Positions 1 through 8,858 of a DNA stretch of 64,000 nt are shown here, piece after piece. The notes under the pieces are model-generated. The model was given only the letters and a program-made list of their open reading frames with translations, was not told the DNA's origin and ran no database searches. The stretch is taken from assembly GCF_030652235.1 (NCBI RefSeq), contig NZ_JAUSBA010000034.1, positions 1 through 64,000 of the forward strand. Reading direction: 5' to 3'. Position 1 is the stretch's first letter; each line of letters starts with the position of its first letter. This DNA is from Cypionkella sp. GTDB taxonomy: Bacteria; Pseudomonadota; Alphaproteobacteria; Rhodobacterales; Rhodobacteraceae. A program made the translations under genes and the position numbers.

Positions 1-84
1 CGCACGCGAGTCCTTCGTCTTGCCCGCAGCCGCACGAAGCTCCGTCGCCGTCAATTCCCGCCGCGTGATCGCAATCCCTGCCAT
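1..84 (-). mobile_element. IS630-type transposase, first 28 codons only (runs off window start)
   Basis: Reading leftward from an ATG at 84, the frame gives MAGIAITRRELTATELRAAA and then GKTKDSRA. This resembles the N-terminal winged-helix segment of IS630-family transposases, which bind the element ends before DDE-type cut-and-paste. The reading frame is open to the window edge, so whether the full gene is intact cannot be seen. It lies about 30 bases from the candidate end of the IS5-type relic, which suggests a transposon-rich boundary. The identification rests on 28 residues and could also be another helix-turn-helix protein with the same motif. Confidence 0.55.
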
Positions 85-112
85 ACCTGCCCCCTGTCCT
101 TAACGCTGCATT

Positions 113-1272
113 GATTCAGACTTCGCGTGGCTTGGGAATCCCAAGAGAGTCAGGCCAAAAGGCCGTTGGTATGACGCGCGCTTTCTCCTCTGGGGTCAGG
201 CGACGCGAACGATCTTGGCCATTCCGAGGGCCGAGAATCGGTTCATTAGTGCGTTGCGGATCTGGATTTCGGCCGTTTGGCGGTCGGCGTCTCGGGCGGT
301 TATGCGCTCGCCGAAAGCATAAAGCCCCGCATCCTTTGCTCGGCAATGGGTTTCCTGCATACCATAAAAGGGTTCGCCTCGATCCGGCTTCGGACATGGT
401 ATCGGGTCCAGCGCTTCCAGAACGTCCTGCCATAGGCCGGGTGGCACGCAGGGTTTCGTCGCGCGCGCATGCTGCCGGACAGTCCTGTTTCCACATAGTC
501 CTGTTTCCACGGCCGCCGTTCTTGCGGATCGGTATGATCGCGGTTGCCTGGCGGTCGATGCTGGCTCTGCTGGTGGGTGTCATCGGCACCCTCCGCGGTC
601 ACGGTGCCGATCTCTTCGGCCTCTGGGATCTGATCGCGCCGCTCTGGTAAGAGAGGACTGTCGCTCTGGTAAGAGAGGACTCTCGCTATCGTGGCTGGGG
701 GTAAACTCCACGGCCCGGATGTCAGATGTGGCCGTGTCCATCGCCAGATGTCGCCTGCGCCTCCACCTCGGCGATTGCGGGCAATCGCCTGCCGGGCAGC
801 GATTGGCGGCGGCCATGAACGCCATGCTTGCGCGCCTGCCACGCGCCATCGCCGAGGACCGTGGTCTCGTGCTGTCCACGTGCAGGTTCAGGGGGCCATC
901 AGCGAGCCGGTAGGGCATCTGGACCGCTAGTGTTTTCTGGTGTCGGCACAGGCTGGTATCGTCGGGCACCGCCCAGTTCAGACCCGCCATCTTCAGCAGG
1001 CTGGCCACCATCCCGGTCGTTTGCCGCAGGGGCAGCTTGAACAGGACCTTGATGGTCAGGCAGAACTGGATCGTCGCATCCCAGAACACCACAGGACGAC
1101 CGGCTTGTCCTCAGGCGACGCGCGCCAGATCATCTCTTTGTCCAGCCAGATCTGCAGCGAACCGCGCTTGCACAGCAATGCCGTGTCGCTGGACCCTTTC
1201 GTCGTGCACCCGCGGGCGGGGGTCGGCATGCTCATGAACGCCGTCTGACCGCAAGGATTCACGATGTGAATC
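113..1272. mobile_element. Probable extent of the IS5-type element
   Basis: The decayed transposase is flanked by GATTCA reading inward at 113-118 and its complement TGAATC at 1267-1272. The right end lies inside a perfect 23-base hairpin (10-base arms 1253-1262 and 1266-1275), and a 15-base palindrome sits at 131-145 near the left end. These could be the terminal inverted repeats, giving an element of about 1.16 kb, the usual size for the family. The exact ends are inferred and no target duplication was confirmed. Confidence 0.4.
196..1235 (-). pseudogene. IS5-family transposase, broken by several frameshifts
   Basis: Pieces of one transposase appear in order on the minus strand but in different frames. 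They are a start at 1235 (MSMPTPARG, then KRGSLQIWLDKEM), a middle with IQFCLTIKVLFKLPLRQTTG and HLAMDTATSDIRAVEFTPS, and an end with AIIPIRKNG, FWKRWTRYHVRSRIEA and the terminal ALMNRFSALGMAKIVRVA. These match the IS5-type DDE transposases common in Rhodobacteraceae, usually about 310 residues. Several indels and small insertions (for example a duplicated stretch near 645-680) mean no complete frame survives. It is a dead element unless supplied in trans. Confidence 0.85.
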
Positions 1273-1465
1273 CTTGGCACGCCGAGATGTGCAGCAATGC
1301 CGGTGCAATCAGCAAGTCGGCCAAGGTCTCAGCTTGCAAACACCCCTTTATGGCACCGAGCTGCGCGATCTACACGGTTTGGGTTTTTATCGCGGCTCTG
1401 CCTCGAAAGTGGGTTCGCGCAGCGCGCGTGGTGGTAACTTTCGATGCTTGTGAAGCTGAACCGCT

Positions 1466-2371
1466 TTAAGCGACTGCCTCCATCAAGCGTGAGGCCAGCA
1501 GCCGTGCCATCGTCTCGCCCATGCTCGAAGGGTTCGGCGCAACAGTGATGCCCGCGGCTTCCAGCAAGACCACCTTTTCCTGCGCGCTTTCGCCAAAGGC
1601 ACTGACAATCGCCCCGGCATGGCCCATCTTGCGGCCTTTGGGTGCCGACAATCCGGCGATATAAGCGACCACGGGTTTTTTCATATGATCACGGGCATAG
1701 ATCGCAGCCTCTGCCTCTTGCGGGCCACCGATTTCGCCAATCATCATCACGGCGTCGGTGTCCGGATCGGATTCGAACAGCGCCAGAATATCGCGGAAAC
1801 TCGATCCATTGATTGGATCACCTCCGATGCCGACGCTGGTGGACACCCCAAGCCCAAGCTCTTTCAATTGGCTCGCTGCCTCATAGCCCAATGTGCCAGA
1901 CCGCCCGATGATGCCAATCCGTCCGGCCAAATAGATATGCGGCGGCATGATGCCCATGAAGCCTTTACCCGGCGAGATAACCCCTGCGCAATTCGGCCCA
2001 ATCAGCCGCAGTTTGCGCTCTGCCGGATAGCGGCGCAAAAAGCGTTTCAGCTTCATCATATCTTGGCTGGGGATGCCGTCGGTCACACAAACCGCCGTTT
2101 TGATCCCCGCATCTGCCGCCTCCATGATCGCATCGGCAGCGAAGGGGGGGGGCACGAACACCAAGGACGCTTCCGCCCCGGTGGCTTCAACCGCCTCGCG
2201 CACGGTGTTGAACAACGGCAGGCCCAGATGGGTTTCGCCGCCCCTGCCGGGGGTGACGCCACCAACAACGTTGGTGCCGTATTTGATCATGTCGGCAGCA
2301 TGAAAGCTGCCGATGCGGCCCGACATGCCTTGCACGATCACGCGGGTTTGCTCGGTTATGAGAATGGCCAT
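1466..2371 (-). CDS. mtkB: Malate-CoA ligase (malate thiokinase) alpha subunit
   Basis: This is the 301-residue CoA-binding/phosphohistidine subunit of a succinyl-CoA-synthetase-like enzyme. The malate version makes L-malyl-CoA from malate, CoA and ATP in the serine cycle. A Rossmann CoA-binding half is followed by the ligase half. The active-site histidine is in [12 protein letters not shown] (His about 251), and RSGTLGYEA (about 157-165) is the usual nucleotide/phosphate motif. An AGGAGG stands just before the ATG. It follows mtkA by 9 bases in an operon with a malyl-CoA lyase and sgaA, which is why I prefer malate over succinate as substrate; sequence alone does not exclude a second sucD. 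It ends next to transposon debris. Confidence 0.85.
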   Translation of the reverse strand: MAILITEQTRVIVQGMSGRIGSFHAADMIKYGTNVVGGVTPGRGGETHLGLPLFNTVREAVEATGAEASLVFVPPPFAADAIMEAADAGIKTAVCVTDGIPSQDMMKLKRFLRRYPAERKLRLIGPNCAGVISPGKGFMGIMPPHIYLAGRIGIIGRSGTLGYEAASQLKELGLGVSTSVGIGGDPINGSSFRDILALFESDPDTDAVMMIGEIGGPQEAEAAIYARDHMKKPVVAYIAGLSAPKGRKMGHAGAIVSAFGESAQEKVVLLEAAGITVAPNPSSMGETMARLLASRLMEAVA

Positions 2372-2380
2372 GGTGTCCTC

Positions 2381-3562
2381 CTATGCGGCTTGGCGGGGGC
2401 GGGAAGTCGATGCCGTGACGGCAGCAGCGGCAGCCTCGGCCAAAGTATCAGCAGAGATCAGCGGCAGGCCGGAGGCCGCAATGATCGCGCGCCCCTCATC
2501 GACATTGGTGCCTGCCAGACGCACCACCACCGGAATGGTCAACCCGACCTCGCGGTAGGCTTGCACCACCCCTTCTGCCACCCAATCGCAGCGATTTATG
2601 CCCGCGAAGATGTTGACCAAGATCACCGAGACATTGCCATCCGCCAGCACGGTTCGAAACGCCCGCACAACGCGTTCTGGGCTGGCGCCGCCGCCGATAT
2701 CGAGGAAATTGGCAGGCTCACCTCCCGCCAGCTTGATCATATCCATCGTCGCCATGGCGAGGCCCGCGCCGTTGATGATGCAACCAATATCGCCATCAAG
2801 GCCGACATAAGACAGCCCATGATCGCCCGCGGTGCTTTCACGCGGGTCTTCTTGGCTGCGATCCCGCAGCTCGGCAATCTCTGGCCTGCGAAACAACGCA
2901 TTGGTGTCAAATGACATTTTCGCATCCAGCGCCACCAGATCGCCGGTGCCGGTGATCACCAGCGGGTTGATTTCCACCATCACCGCATCCAGATCGCGGT
3001 AGGCACGGTAGCACGCGCGCAAGGTCGCAACCATCTGCGCCACTTGCCCGCCCTTCAAGCCAAGCTTAAACGCCAGCTCCCGCGCCTGAAATTCAGATAG
3101 CCCCACCGCCGGGTCAATGGTCATCCGGCGCAAGCTGTTCGGATCGCTTTCCGCCAAATCTTCAATCTCAATGCCGCCATGCGCCGAAGCCACGATCATG
3201 ATGCGTTCAGATTGTCGATCCAGCACGAACCCCAGGTAGAGTTCCTGCGCAATCTCTGACGCGGCCTCCACCCAAACGCGGTAAACCCCCTTGCCCTTGG
3301 CATCGGTTTGCTTGGTCACCAACTGCTTGCCGAATAAAGTTCCGGCGAAAGCCTGCACCTCATCCGGTGTGCGACACAGTTTAACCCCGCCCGCAGCTCC
3401 GCGCCCGCCGGAATGGATTTGAGCCTTGACCACCCAAGCTTTACCGCCCAACTCCCGCGCCCTATACCCGGCCTGCTCTGGGCTATAGGCCAGCCCCCCG
3501 CGCGGCACGGGAACGCCGAAACGCGCCAAAATTTCTTTGGCCTGATATTCGTGAATGTCCAT
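2381..3562 (-). CDS. mtkA: Malate-CoA ligase (malate thiokinase) beta subunit
   Basis: This 393-residue ATP-grasp subunit pairs with MtkB. It starts with the standard [20 protein letters not shown] and has the ATP-grasp core over about residues 1-235 ([28 protein letters not shown]). The C-terminal ligase domain carries FLDIGGGAS and [18 protein letters not shown]. The length matches SucC/MtkA (about 390). It lies 84 bases after the malyl-CoA lyase gene and 9 bases before mtkB, so the operon order is sgaA-mclA-mtkA-mtkB. Family members act as heterotetramers or octamers in the cytoplasm. Substrate is assigned from the neighbourhood. Confidence 0.87.
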   Translation of the reverse strand: MDIHEYQAKEILARFGVPVPRGGLAYSPEQAGYRARELGGKAWVVKAQIHSGGRGAAGGVKLCRTPDEVQAFAGTLFGKQLVTKQTDAKGKGVYRVWVEAASEIAQELYLGFVLDRQSERIMIVASAHGGIEIEDLAESDPNSLRRMTIDPAVGLSEFQARELAFKLGLKGGQVAQMVATLRACYRAYRDLDAVMVEINPLVITGTGDLVALDAKMSFDTNALFRRPEIAELRDRSQEDPRESTAGDHGLSYVGLDGDIGCIINGAGLAMATMDMIKLAGGEPANFLDIGGGASPERVVRAFRTVLADGNVSVILVNIFAGINRCDWVAEGVVQAYREVGLTIPVVVRLAGTNVDEGRAIIAASGLPLISADTLAEAAAAAVTASTSRPRQAA

Positions 3563-3646
3563 GTTTTCCTCCCAGATATGCTCATCGCGTCCTGCGGGCG
3601 CTTTTCGCAGCGCAGAGGGACCGCAGGGACCGATAAGCGATTGGTT

Positions 3647-4585
3647 TCAGCGCGCCGCTATCGCGTCGGCAAGCACCAGCACGTTCATTGCCATTTTCTC
3701 AGACGCCGCATCAATCATGCGGCCATCCAAAGATGCAGCGCCCTTGCCCATCGCGGCCGCCTTCTTCAATTCCTCAATGATCCGCCGGGCACGGCTGACT
3801 TCGGTATCCGGTGGCGAGAACACCTCATTCGCCAAGGCCACTTGGCTGGGATGGATCGCCCATTTGCCCTCGCAGCCCAAAGCCGCTGCTCGACGCGCGC
3901 CGTCCTTGTAACCGTCAGGATCGCTGAAATCGCCAAACGGCCCGTCAATCGCGCGCAGACCGTAAGCCCGGCAAGCCACCACCATCCGACTGATCGAAGC
4001 GTGCCACTGGTCACCCGGATAATGCGGGTTCAAACCGCCAATGTTGGTTGTGCGCGCCCGCATCGAGGCCGCGAAATCCGCGACGCCAAAGTGCAAGGCC
4101 TCCAGCCGCCCGCCAAACTGCGCAATGGCTTCGACATTCGCCATCCCGAGGGCGGTTTCAATCAGCGCTTCAAGGCCAACGCGGTTGGTCCAACCCTTGG
4201 CCTGCTCAATCTGATTGACCATTGCTTCGACCATATACAGATCGCCGGTCACGCCCACCTTGGGCACCAACAGGGTATGCACGCGACTTCCGGCTTGCTC
4301 CATCACGTCGACCACATCGCGGTACATGTAGTGGGTGTCGAGGCCGTTGATCCGCACCGAAACCGTCTTGCCTTTGCCCGCCCAATCAATGTCATTTAAC
4401 GCCTGAATCGCATTTTTGCGCGCCTGTTCTTTCTCGGAAGGTGCAATCGCATCCTCCAGATCAAGGAAAACGTAATCGGCGGGGCCTTCGGCGGCCTTGT
4501 CGATCATGGTGGGGTTAGAGGCCGGAACCGCCAGTTCCGAACGTTGCAACCGCTGTTTGCGAAGTGGGTGAAGCGTGTGGCTCAT
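3647..4585 (-). CDS. mclA: L-malyl-CoA lyase, serine-cycle type
   Basis: A CitE-like (HpcH/HpaI) lyase of 312 residues that splits L-malyl-CoA into glyoxylate and acetyl-CoA. It opens MSHTLHPLRKQRLQRSELAV and has the Mg-binding FLDLEDAIAPSEK, the catalytic acid segment LIETALGMANVEAIA and the nucleotide-end motif GKWAIHPSQ. The ATG at 4585 is chosen over an upstream in-frame codon because GGAG lies 8 bases before it and homologues begin there. It closely resembles Methylobacterium MclA, whereas a second lyase at 50669-51628 is of the Rhodobacter Mcl1 type. It sits 14 bases after sgaA. Confidence 0.88.
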   Translation of the reverse strand: MSHTLHPLRKQRLQRSELAVPASNPTMIDKAAEGPADYVFLDLEDAIAPSEKEQARKNAIQALNDIDWAGKGKTVSVRINGLDTHYMYRDVVDVMEQAGSRVHTLLVPKVGVTGDLYMVEAMVNQIEQAKGWTNRVGLEALIETALGMANVEAIAQFGGRLEALHFGVADFAASMRARTTNIGGLNPHYPGDQWHASISRMVVACRAYGLRAIDGPFGDFSDPDGYKDGARRAAALGCEGKWAIHPSQVALANEVFSPPDTEVSRARRIIEELKKAAAMGKGAASLDGRMIDAASEKMAMNVLVLADAIAAR

Positions 4586-4599
4586 GGAAATTCTCCGAT

Positions 4600-5793
4600 T
4601 TATTCTGCTGCAAGATGAAGGGATTGCGCGGCTTTGGCATAGACGGCCTGCGCGGCGGCCACGCCCGAGCCATAGGTCAGATTGACGCCCGTCTCGACCA
4701 ACGCGAGTTCGGCCAAGGCAATCGCGGTCAGACAAGACCCCTCATTCAGATCGCCGATATGACCGATGCGGAACACTTTGCCCGCCAGCGGCCCAAGGCC
4801 CGAGCCGAACGAGGCGTTGTAGCGGTCATAGCCAATGCGGATCACTTCGCGGGCATCGACACTGTCCGGGGTACGGATCGCGGTGACGGTGTCAGAGGCC
4901 AGCGAGGGATGCTCGGCGCAGGTTTGCAGGCCCCAAGCGCTGACAGCGGCGCGCACACCTGTAGCAAGTCGGTGATGACGCGCGGTGATGTTTTCAAGAC
5001 CTTCTTCCAGCATACGATCCAGCGCTTTGCGCAAGCCATGCAGCAGTTGCGTCGGCGGGGTGTAGGGGAAATAGCCACCCGCATTGTGCTTCAACTGATC
5101 GGCGAAATCGAAATAGCAGCGTCGCCCAGTCGCGGTTTTTGAAGCGGCTAAAGCCTTCTGGCTTACTCCCAAAATCCCCAAACCGGCGGGCATCATAAAG
5201 CCCTTCTGGCTGCCGGTGACCGCCAAATCGACGCCCCAATCGTCCATCCGAAATTCTAGACAGCCAATCGAAGATACGCCATCGACGAACAACAGCGCAT
5301 CATGCATGGCCTCGTCCAAAGCCCGGCGCAGCGCCGCCACCGAAGACGTAACCCCCGTCGCAGTTTCGTTATGGGTGATGAACACCGCCTTGATCGCACC
5401 GCGCTTATCCGCCCCCAAACGCCGGGCAAATTCGCTGACCGGAGCGCCTGCACCCCAAGGCAGGTCGATCACCTCAACTTCCAGCCCCAGTCTTTGCGCC
5501 ATATCCACCCAGAGGGTCGAAAACTGGCCATGCCGCGCCATCAACACCCGGTCGCCGGGAGAAAGCGTATTGGTGATCGCCGCCTCCCAAGCTCCGGTGC
5601 CAGAGCCGGAGAACAGCAACACCTCTCCGCTCGTGGTGCGGAAAATCTTTTTCAGATCGCTGAACAGGCTTAAATTACCCGCGCCAAAATCATGGGCGCG
5701 CTGATCCTGCATCGCCACGTTCATGGCTTGCCGCACGACTTCCGGCACGTTGGTCGGGCCGGGAATGAAAAGATGATTGATGCCAGTACGCAT
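4600..5793 (-). CDS. sgaA: Serine-glyoxylate aminotransferase
   Basis: A class-V PLP aminotransferase of 397 residues that converts serine plus glyoxylate to hydroxypyruvate plus glycine. The N-terminus RTGINHLFIPGPTNVPE is typical, and the PLP lysine is in AVTGSQKGFMMPAGLG (Lys about 197). The ATG at 5793 has GGAGG four bases upstream; the longer frame to 5844 adds 17 unlikely residues. It is first in the operon with mclA and mtkAB, so it would remove the glyoxylate made by malyl-CoA cleavage. The aspartate-glyoxylate aminotransferase BhcA is a close relative, but no other beta-hydroxyaspartate-cycle genes are present. Confidence 0.85.
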   Translation of the reverse strand: MRTGINHLFIPGPTNVPEVVRQAMNVAMQDQRAHDFGAGNLSLFSDLKKIFRTTSGEVLLFSGSGTGAWEAAITNTLSPGDRVLMARHGQFSTLWVDMAQRLGLEVEVIDLPWGAGAPVSEFARRLGADKRGAIKAVFITHNETATGVTSSVAALRRALDEAMHDALLFVDGVSSIGCLEFRMDDWGVDLAVTGSQKGFMMPAGLGILGVSQKALAASKTATGRRCYFDFADQLKHNAGGYFPYTPPTQLLHGLRKALDRMLEEGLENITARHHRLATGVRAAVSAWGLQTCAEHPSLASDTVTAIRTPDSVDAREVIRIGYDRYNASFGSGLGPLAGKVFRIGHIGDLNEGSCLTAIALAELALVETGVNLTYGSGVAAAQAVYAKAAQSLHLAAE

Positions 5794-5829
5794 GTGTCCT
5801 CCGCAGTTGTTAACCTGTGATTGCACCGC

Positions 5830-5910
5830 TGCAAAAATGTGCAAAATGAAAATTGGTTGTGCTGTGAATGCGAAAGTTTACAAACCTACAACTCTGTAAT
5901 ATTGTAAAAC
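5830..5910. promoter_or_regulatory. Divergent promoter region with candidate ScfR/PccR-type operators
   Basis: The 145 bases between sgaA (minus) and the regulator (plus) are AT-rich. They contain a direct repeat of tgcaaaa (5830-5836 and 5840-5846) and tttacaaa at 5877-5884. The ScfR/PccR/RamB regulators are reported to bind paired TTTGCAAA sites; TTTACAAA differs at one base and tgcaaaa is a half site. The operator assignment is therefore an inference from motif similarity and from the regulator gene next door. Confidence 0.4.
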
Positions 5911-5938
5911 TGACAAATCTTGGATTGTGTGCGACTGT

Positions 5939-7336
5939 ATGCAGAAGACCTTCATCGGCCCGCATTTAAGGCGTTTACGGCTGGAACGCTCGGAAACCCA
6001 AGCCGCGATGGCGCGGGCTTTGGGCATCTCGACATCTTACGTCAACCTATTGGAAAATAACGAAAGATCTGTATCAGTCGCGATCTTGCTGCGTCTGTTC
6101 GATATCTATGGCGTCGACTGGCGAGACATCGCGGAAGAAGACAGCACCAGCCAGTTGGCCGACTTGCGCGCGGTGACGGGCGACCCTTTGTTTACAGAAA
6201 TCCGACCAGAAATCGCTCAAATCCGCGCGGCGATTGTGCATGCGCCTGCAGTGGTTCATGCCTTCCTGACGCTGTATCGCGCCTATCAATCTGTCGGCGA
6301 TCAACTCATGTCGCTGTCGCAAAATGACACTGCGCAGACCACGGCCTCACCTGAGGCGGCGGTCCACGACGTGTTTCGCCGCAACCGCAATCATTTTGCA
6401 ACCCTTGAAACGGCGGCCGAAGCGTTCTGGGGCAGCGCTGCCGTGCTGCGTGATGACATCTATACCGCCCTCAAACAGCGCCTTGCCCAAAAGCTGCGCG
6501 TAACAGTGCGGCTGGTCCGCGTCGAAGACCTCCCCGGCGCGCTTAGGCAATATGACGAGACGCGGCGTGAAATCCTGCTCTCGGAAGCGCTCGATCACCC
6601 GAACCGTATCTTCCAACTTGTTCATATGCTCGGCCTGCTTGAACAGCGTCCGCTCATCGACGCGCTGGTGCAGAAATCCGGCATCACCGATCCGCGCGGC
6701 ACCGCCCGGCTGCGGGTAGAGCTGGCAAATTACTTCGCCGCCGCCGTGCTGATGCCCTACGCCAGCTTCCTGCAAGAAGCCCGCGCCGCGAAATATGATT
6801 TCGACCACCTCGCCACCCGCTTTGGCGTCAGTTTCGAGCAAGCCTGCCACCGCGCCACCACCCTGCAGCGCGAAGGTGCTATGGGCGTGCCGTTCTTTTT
6901 CCTGCGCATCGACAAGGGCGGCAATGTCTCAAAACGCTTCAACGCCACCGATTTTCATCTGGCCGAGTACGGCGGCGCTTGTCCGCGTCTGGATGTGCAC
7001 ACCAGCTTTCGCACGCCGGGGCGGATCATGGCGCAATTCGTCGAAATGCCGGATCGCAGCCAGTTTTTTGTGTTCGCCCGCACCGTAGATCGACCGACAT
7101 GGGAGCGTCACAGCCAAGACAACCGCCTCGCCGTGGCGATGGGCTGCGCGGTGCAATACGCCCCCGAGATTGCCTATGCTGAGACCTTCAACATGGCGCA
7201 TGCAACGATCACCCAGATCGGCATCAACTGCCGGATTTGCCCACGCGCGCATTGCGATCAACGCGCGCATCACGCGGCGATCTTGACCCAGCCGATTGAC
7301 GCGCATCGTCGCGGGGCAACACGCTATGATGGTTAG
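5939..7336 (+). CDS. XRE-type short-chain acyl-CoA regulator (ScfR/PccR family)
   Basis: A cytoplasmic DNA-binding protein of 465 residues. Residues 6-60 form an XRE helix-turn-helix (PHLRRLRLERSETQAAMARA). A degenerate IrrE/ImmA-like region without HExxH follows, and the C-terminus has the cysteine cluster NCRICPRAHCDQRA typical of this family. Relatives such as PccR of Rhodobacter sphaeroides and RamB respond to short-chain acyl-CoA and control propionyl- or acetyl-CoA genes. A GTG four codons upstream (5927) is possible, but homologues start close to MQKTFIGPHL. It is divergent from sgaA-mclA-mtkAB, which is its likely target. Confidence 0.8.
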   Translation: MQKTFIGPHLRRLRLERSETQAAMARALGISTSYVNLLENNERSVSVAILLRLFDIYGVDWRDIAEEDSTSQLADLRAVTGDPLFTEIRPEIAQIRAAIVHAPAVVHAFLTLYRAYQSVGDQLMSLSQNDTAQTTASPEAAVHDVFRRNRNHFATLETAAEAFWGSAAVLRDDIYTALKQRLAQKLRVTVRLVRVEDLPGALRQYDETRREILLSEALDHPNRIFQLVHMLGLLEQRPLIDALVQKSGITDPRGTARLRVELANYFAAAVLMPYASFLQEARAAKYDFDHLATRFGVSFEQACHRATTLQREGAMGVPFFFLRIDKGGNVSKRFNATDFHLAEYGGACPRLDVHTSFRTPGRIMAQFVEMPDRSQFFVFARTVDRPTWERHSQDNRLAVAMGCAVQYAPEIAYAETFNMAHATITQIGINCRICPRAHCDQRAHHAAILTQPIDAHRRGATRYDG

Positions 7337-7356
7337 AGGCTGCCGAACTGGGATGG

Positions 7357-8583
7357 TTAACTGTGCCGCACAGGCATGATGTAATGACGATCAACCCAAA
7401 GCAGCCCCGCGCCGCCGATCAGCGCCATCGCACTGCCGATGATGGCGACGGTTTCATAGCCGCCAAGGCTGGTGCCAATTGCGAAAGCCGCAGCGCCCAG
7501 CACATCCGACACCAGCTTTTGCAGCGCCAGCATCGCGCCTGCCGTGCCGGGGCGGGCGTGCATCAAATCCTGATAATAGCTGATCGGCAGGCTGATGATC
7601 GCTGTGCCGCCAATGCCAGCCACCAGCGGCATAACCCAGATCCAAGCCGAGTCGCACAGCAGCGGCAGTGCCAGCAAATGCAGCGTGTAAACCGCGCCTC
7701 CCACCGCCAGCAAGCTTGCACGGCGGAACCTGCCCGCGACTCGCGACAGCAGCAACAGGCACGGCACCTCCCAGCCCGCGACAAGCCCAACATACAGCGC
7801 CACATCCGAGGCATCGCGGACGTGTGATTCCTCAAACACCAGCGAAATCAGCACCATATACAGGATGCCCGTGGCACTGATCGCCCCCAACAGCAGCAGG
7901 CGCAACAAGATACTCGGATGGGCGATTTCCTTGACCGCTTGGGCAAAATTTAATCCAGAACGCTGATCTGCCCATTCTGTCGCCCCATCCCGCGGCCAGT
8001 TAAAATAGACCAGCGCCACCAGACCAAAGCTCGCCATCCCCGCGCTCAGATAAATCGCCATCACGTCGATTTTGGCGGCGAAGCCAAAGGTCCAGAACAC
8101 CAACATCGCCAGAAAACTGATCGACATCGCCGAGCGCAACGCCGCCTGCACCGTGTCGCGGCTGTGACTGGCGGGTGTGGCAAGGCGGGCGAGCGCAAAC
8201 AACTGGCCATAAAGGCTGGAAGCAATGGGCAGCAAAATGCCATGACACAGGATCAGGCTGAGTTTCCCCGGTAAGCCAAGCATCAGCGACAGGCCAAGCA
8301 AACTCGCAAGTGCCGCGACCAAAGCAATCCGCCGCCGATGGCCGCGCTGATCCCCCAGAATCCCAAACAGCACCGAAGCGGTGACGGCAGTGATCGAGGC
8401 CAACACCAGAACCAGCGCAAACTCGGGCTTGCTCAGACCAATCCGTTCAATCGCAATCAGCGATTGGTAGGGATAAACCGAGGCATTGTGTGCCCCCAAC
8501 AACAACATCGCCAGAAAGATCAGGCGGAGCGCGGGTTGGCGAAAGATCAGGGCAAGGGCGGACAAGGCGGGCTTTCCGAACAC
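7357..8583 (-). CDS. Major facilitator superfamily transporter
   Basis: A 408-residue membrane protein with about twelve hydrophobic segments and the loop 2-3 motif GILGDQRGHRRR of MFS carriers. The overall look (ISLPISYYQDLMHARPGTAG) is that of the sugar-efflux-transporter-like (SetA) group, which are drug/sugar exporters, but the substrate is unknown. The start is a GTG without a strong Shine-Dalgarno sequence, so it could be a few codons off. It converges with the regulator gene 20 bases away and has no obvious partner genes. Confidence 0.75.
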   Translation of the reverse strand: MFGKPALSALALIFRQPALRLIFLAMLLLGAHNASVYPYQSLIAIERIGLSKPEFALVLVLASITAVTASVLFGILGDQRGHRRRIALVAALASLLGLSLMLGLPGKLSLILCHGILLPIASSLYGQLFALARLATPASHSRDTVQAALRSAMSISFLAMLVFWTFGFAAKIDVMAIYLSAGMASFGLVALVYFNWPRDGATEWADQRSGLNFAQAVKEIAHPSILLRLLLLGAISATGILYMVLISLVFEESHVRDASDVALYVGLVAGWEVPCLLLLSRVAGRFRRASLLAVGGAVYTLHLLALPLLCDSAWIWVMPLVAGIGGTAIISLPISYYQDLMHARPGTAGAMLALQKLVSDVLGAAAFAIGTSLGGYETVAIIGSAMALIGGAGLLWVDRHYIMPVRHS

Positions 8584-8735
8584 AACGTGCTACCGCTAGT
8601 GGGGCAGGGCGGGGAAGTCCAGATCACGCGGCACGAAACCAAACCGGGGTGCCATCTTGGGCCGCATCGAGCGGCCACGGCAGTCGGCGGTCGGGGGCTA
8701 AACCTTGGCATCCCGAAATGCAGCCCTATTACATT

Positions 8736-8770
8736 GCTCTTTTCAAAATACTCCCGCCGGAGGCTCCGCA
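8736..8770. repeat. Rhodobacteraceae intergenic repeat, copy 1 (half element)
   Basis: The string caaaatactcccgccggagg lies in the 275-base gap between two minus-strand genes. It matches the other copies in this window at 15511-15580, 21466-21514, 33739-33786, 44941-44977 and 56351-56387. The gap otherwise shows no gene. The function is unknown; similar strings are common between genes in this family. Confidence 0.55.
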
Positions 8771-8858
8771 TGTTCCGCAGCACACCGCTTCAATCCCATC
8801 CCCCGGCAGCGCCGCCGAGCGGCCCCTCGATGGGGTCCGAGGTGGCCCCTGTTTCAGG

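Noticed and set aside
116-650. Overlapping plus and minus frames at the window start
   Set aside because: The minus-strand parts are fragments of the frameshifted IS5 transposase; the plus-strand frame is antisense to it.
1619-2914. 431-residue plus-strand open frame
   Set aside because: It is antisense to mtkB and mtkA, has no ribosome site and no recognisable motif; high-GC codon bias makes long antisense frames common.
1466-3562. Succinyl-CoA synthetase (sucCD) as the identity of mtkAB
   Set aside because: The fold is the same, but sucCD normally stands with mdh or sucAB; here the genes follow malyl-CoA lyase and sgaA.
3413-4399. 328-residue plus-strand open frame
   Set aside because: It lies opposite the malyl-CoA lyase and mtkA genes, which have clear family motifs; the antisense product has none.
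4600-5793. BhcA (aspartate-glyoxylate aminotransferase) as the identity of sgaA
   Set aside because: The family is close, but bhcB, bhcC and bhcD are absent and the partners are malyl-CoA lyase and malate-CoA ligase.
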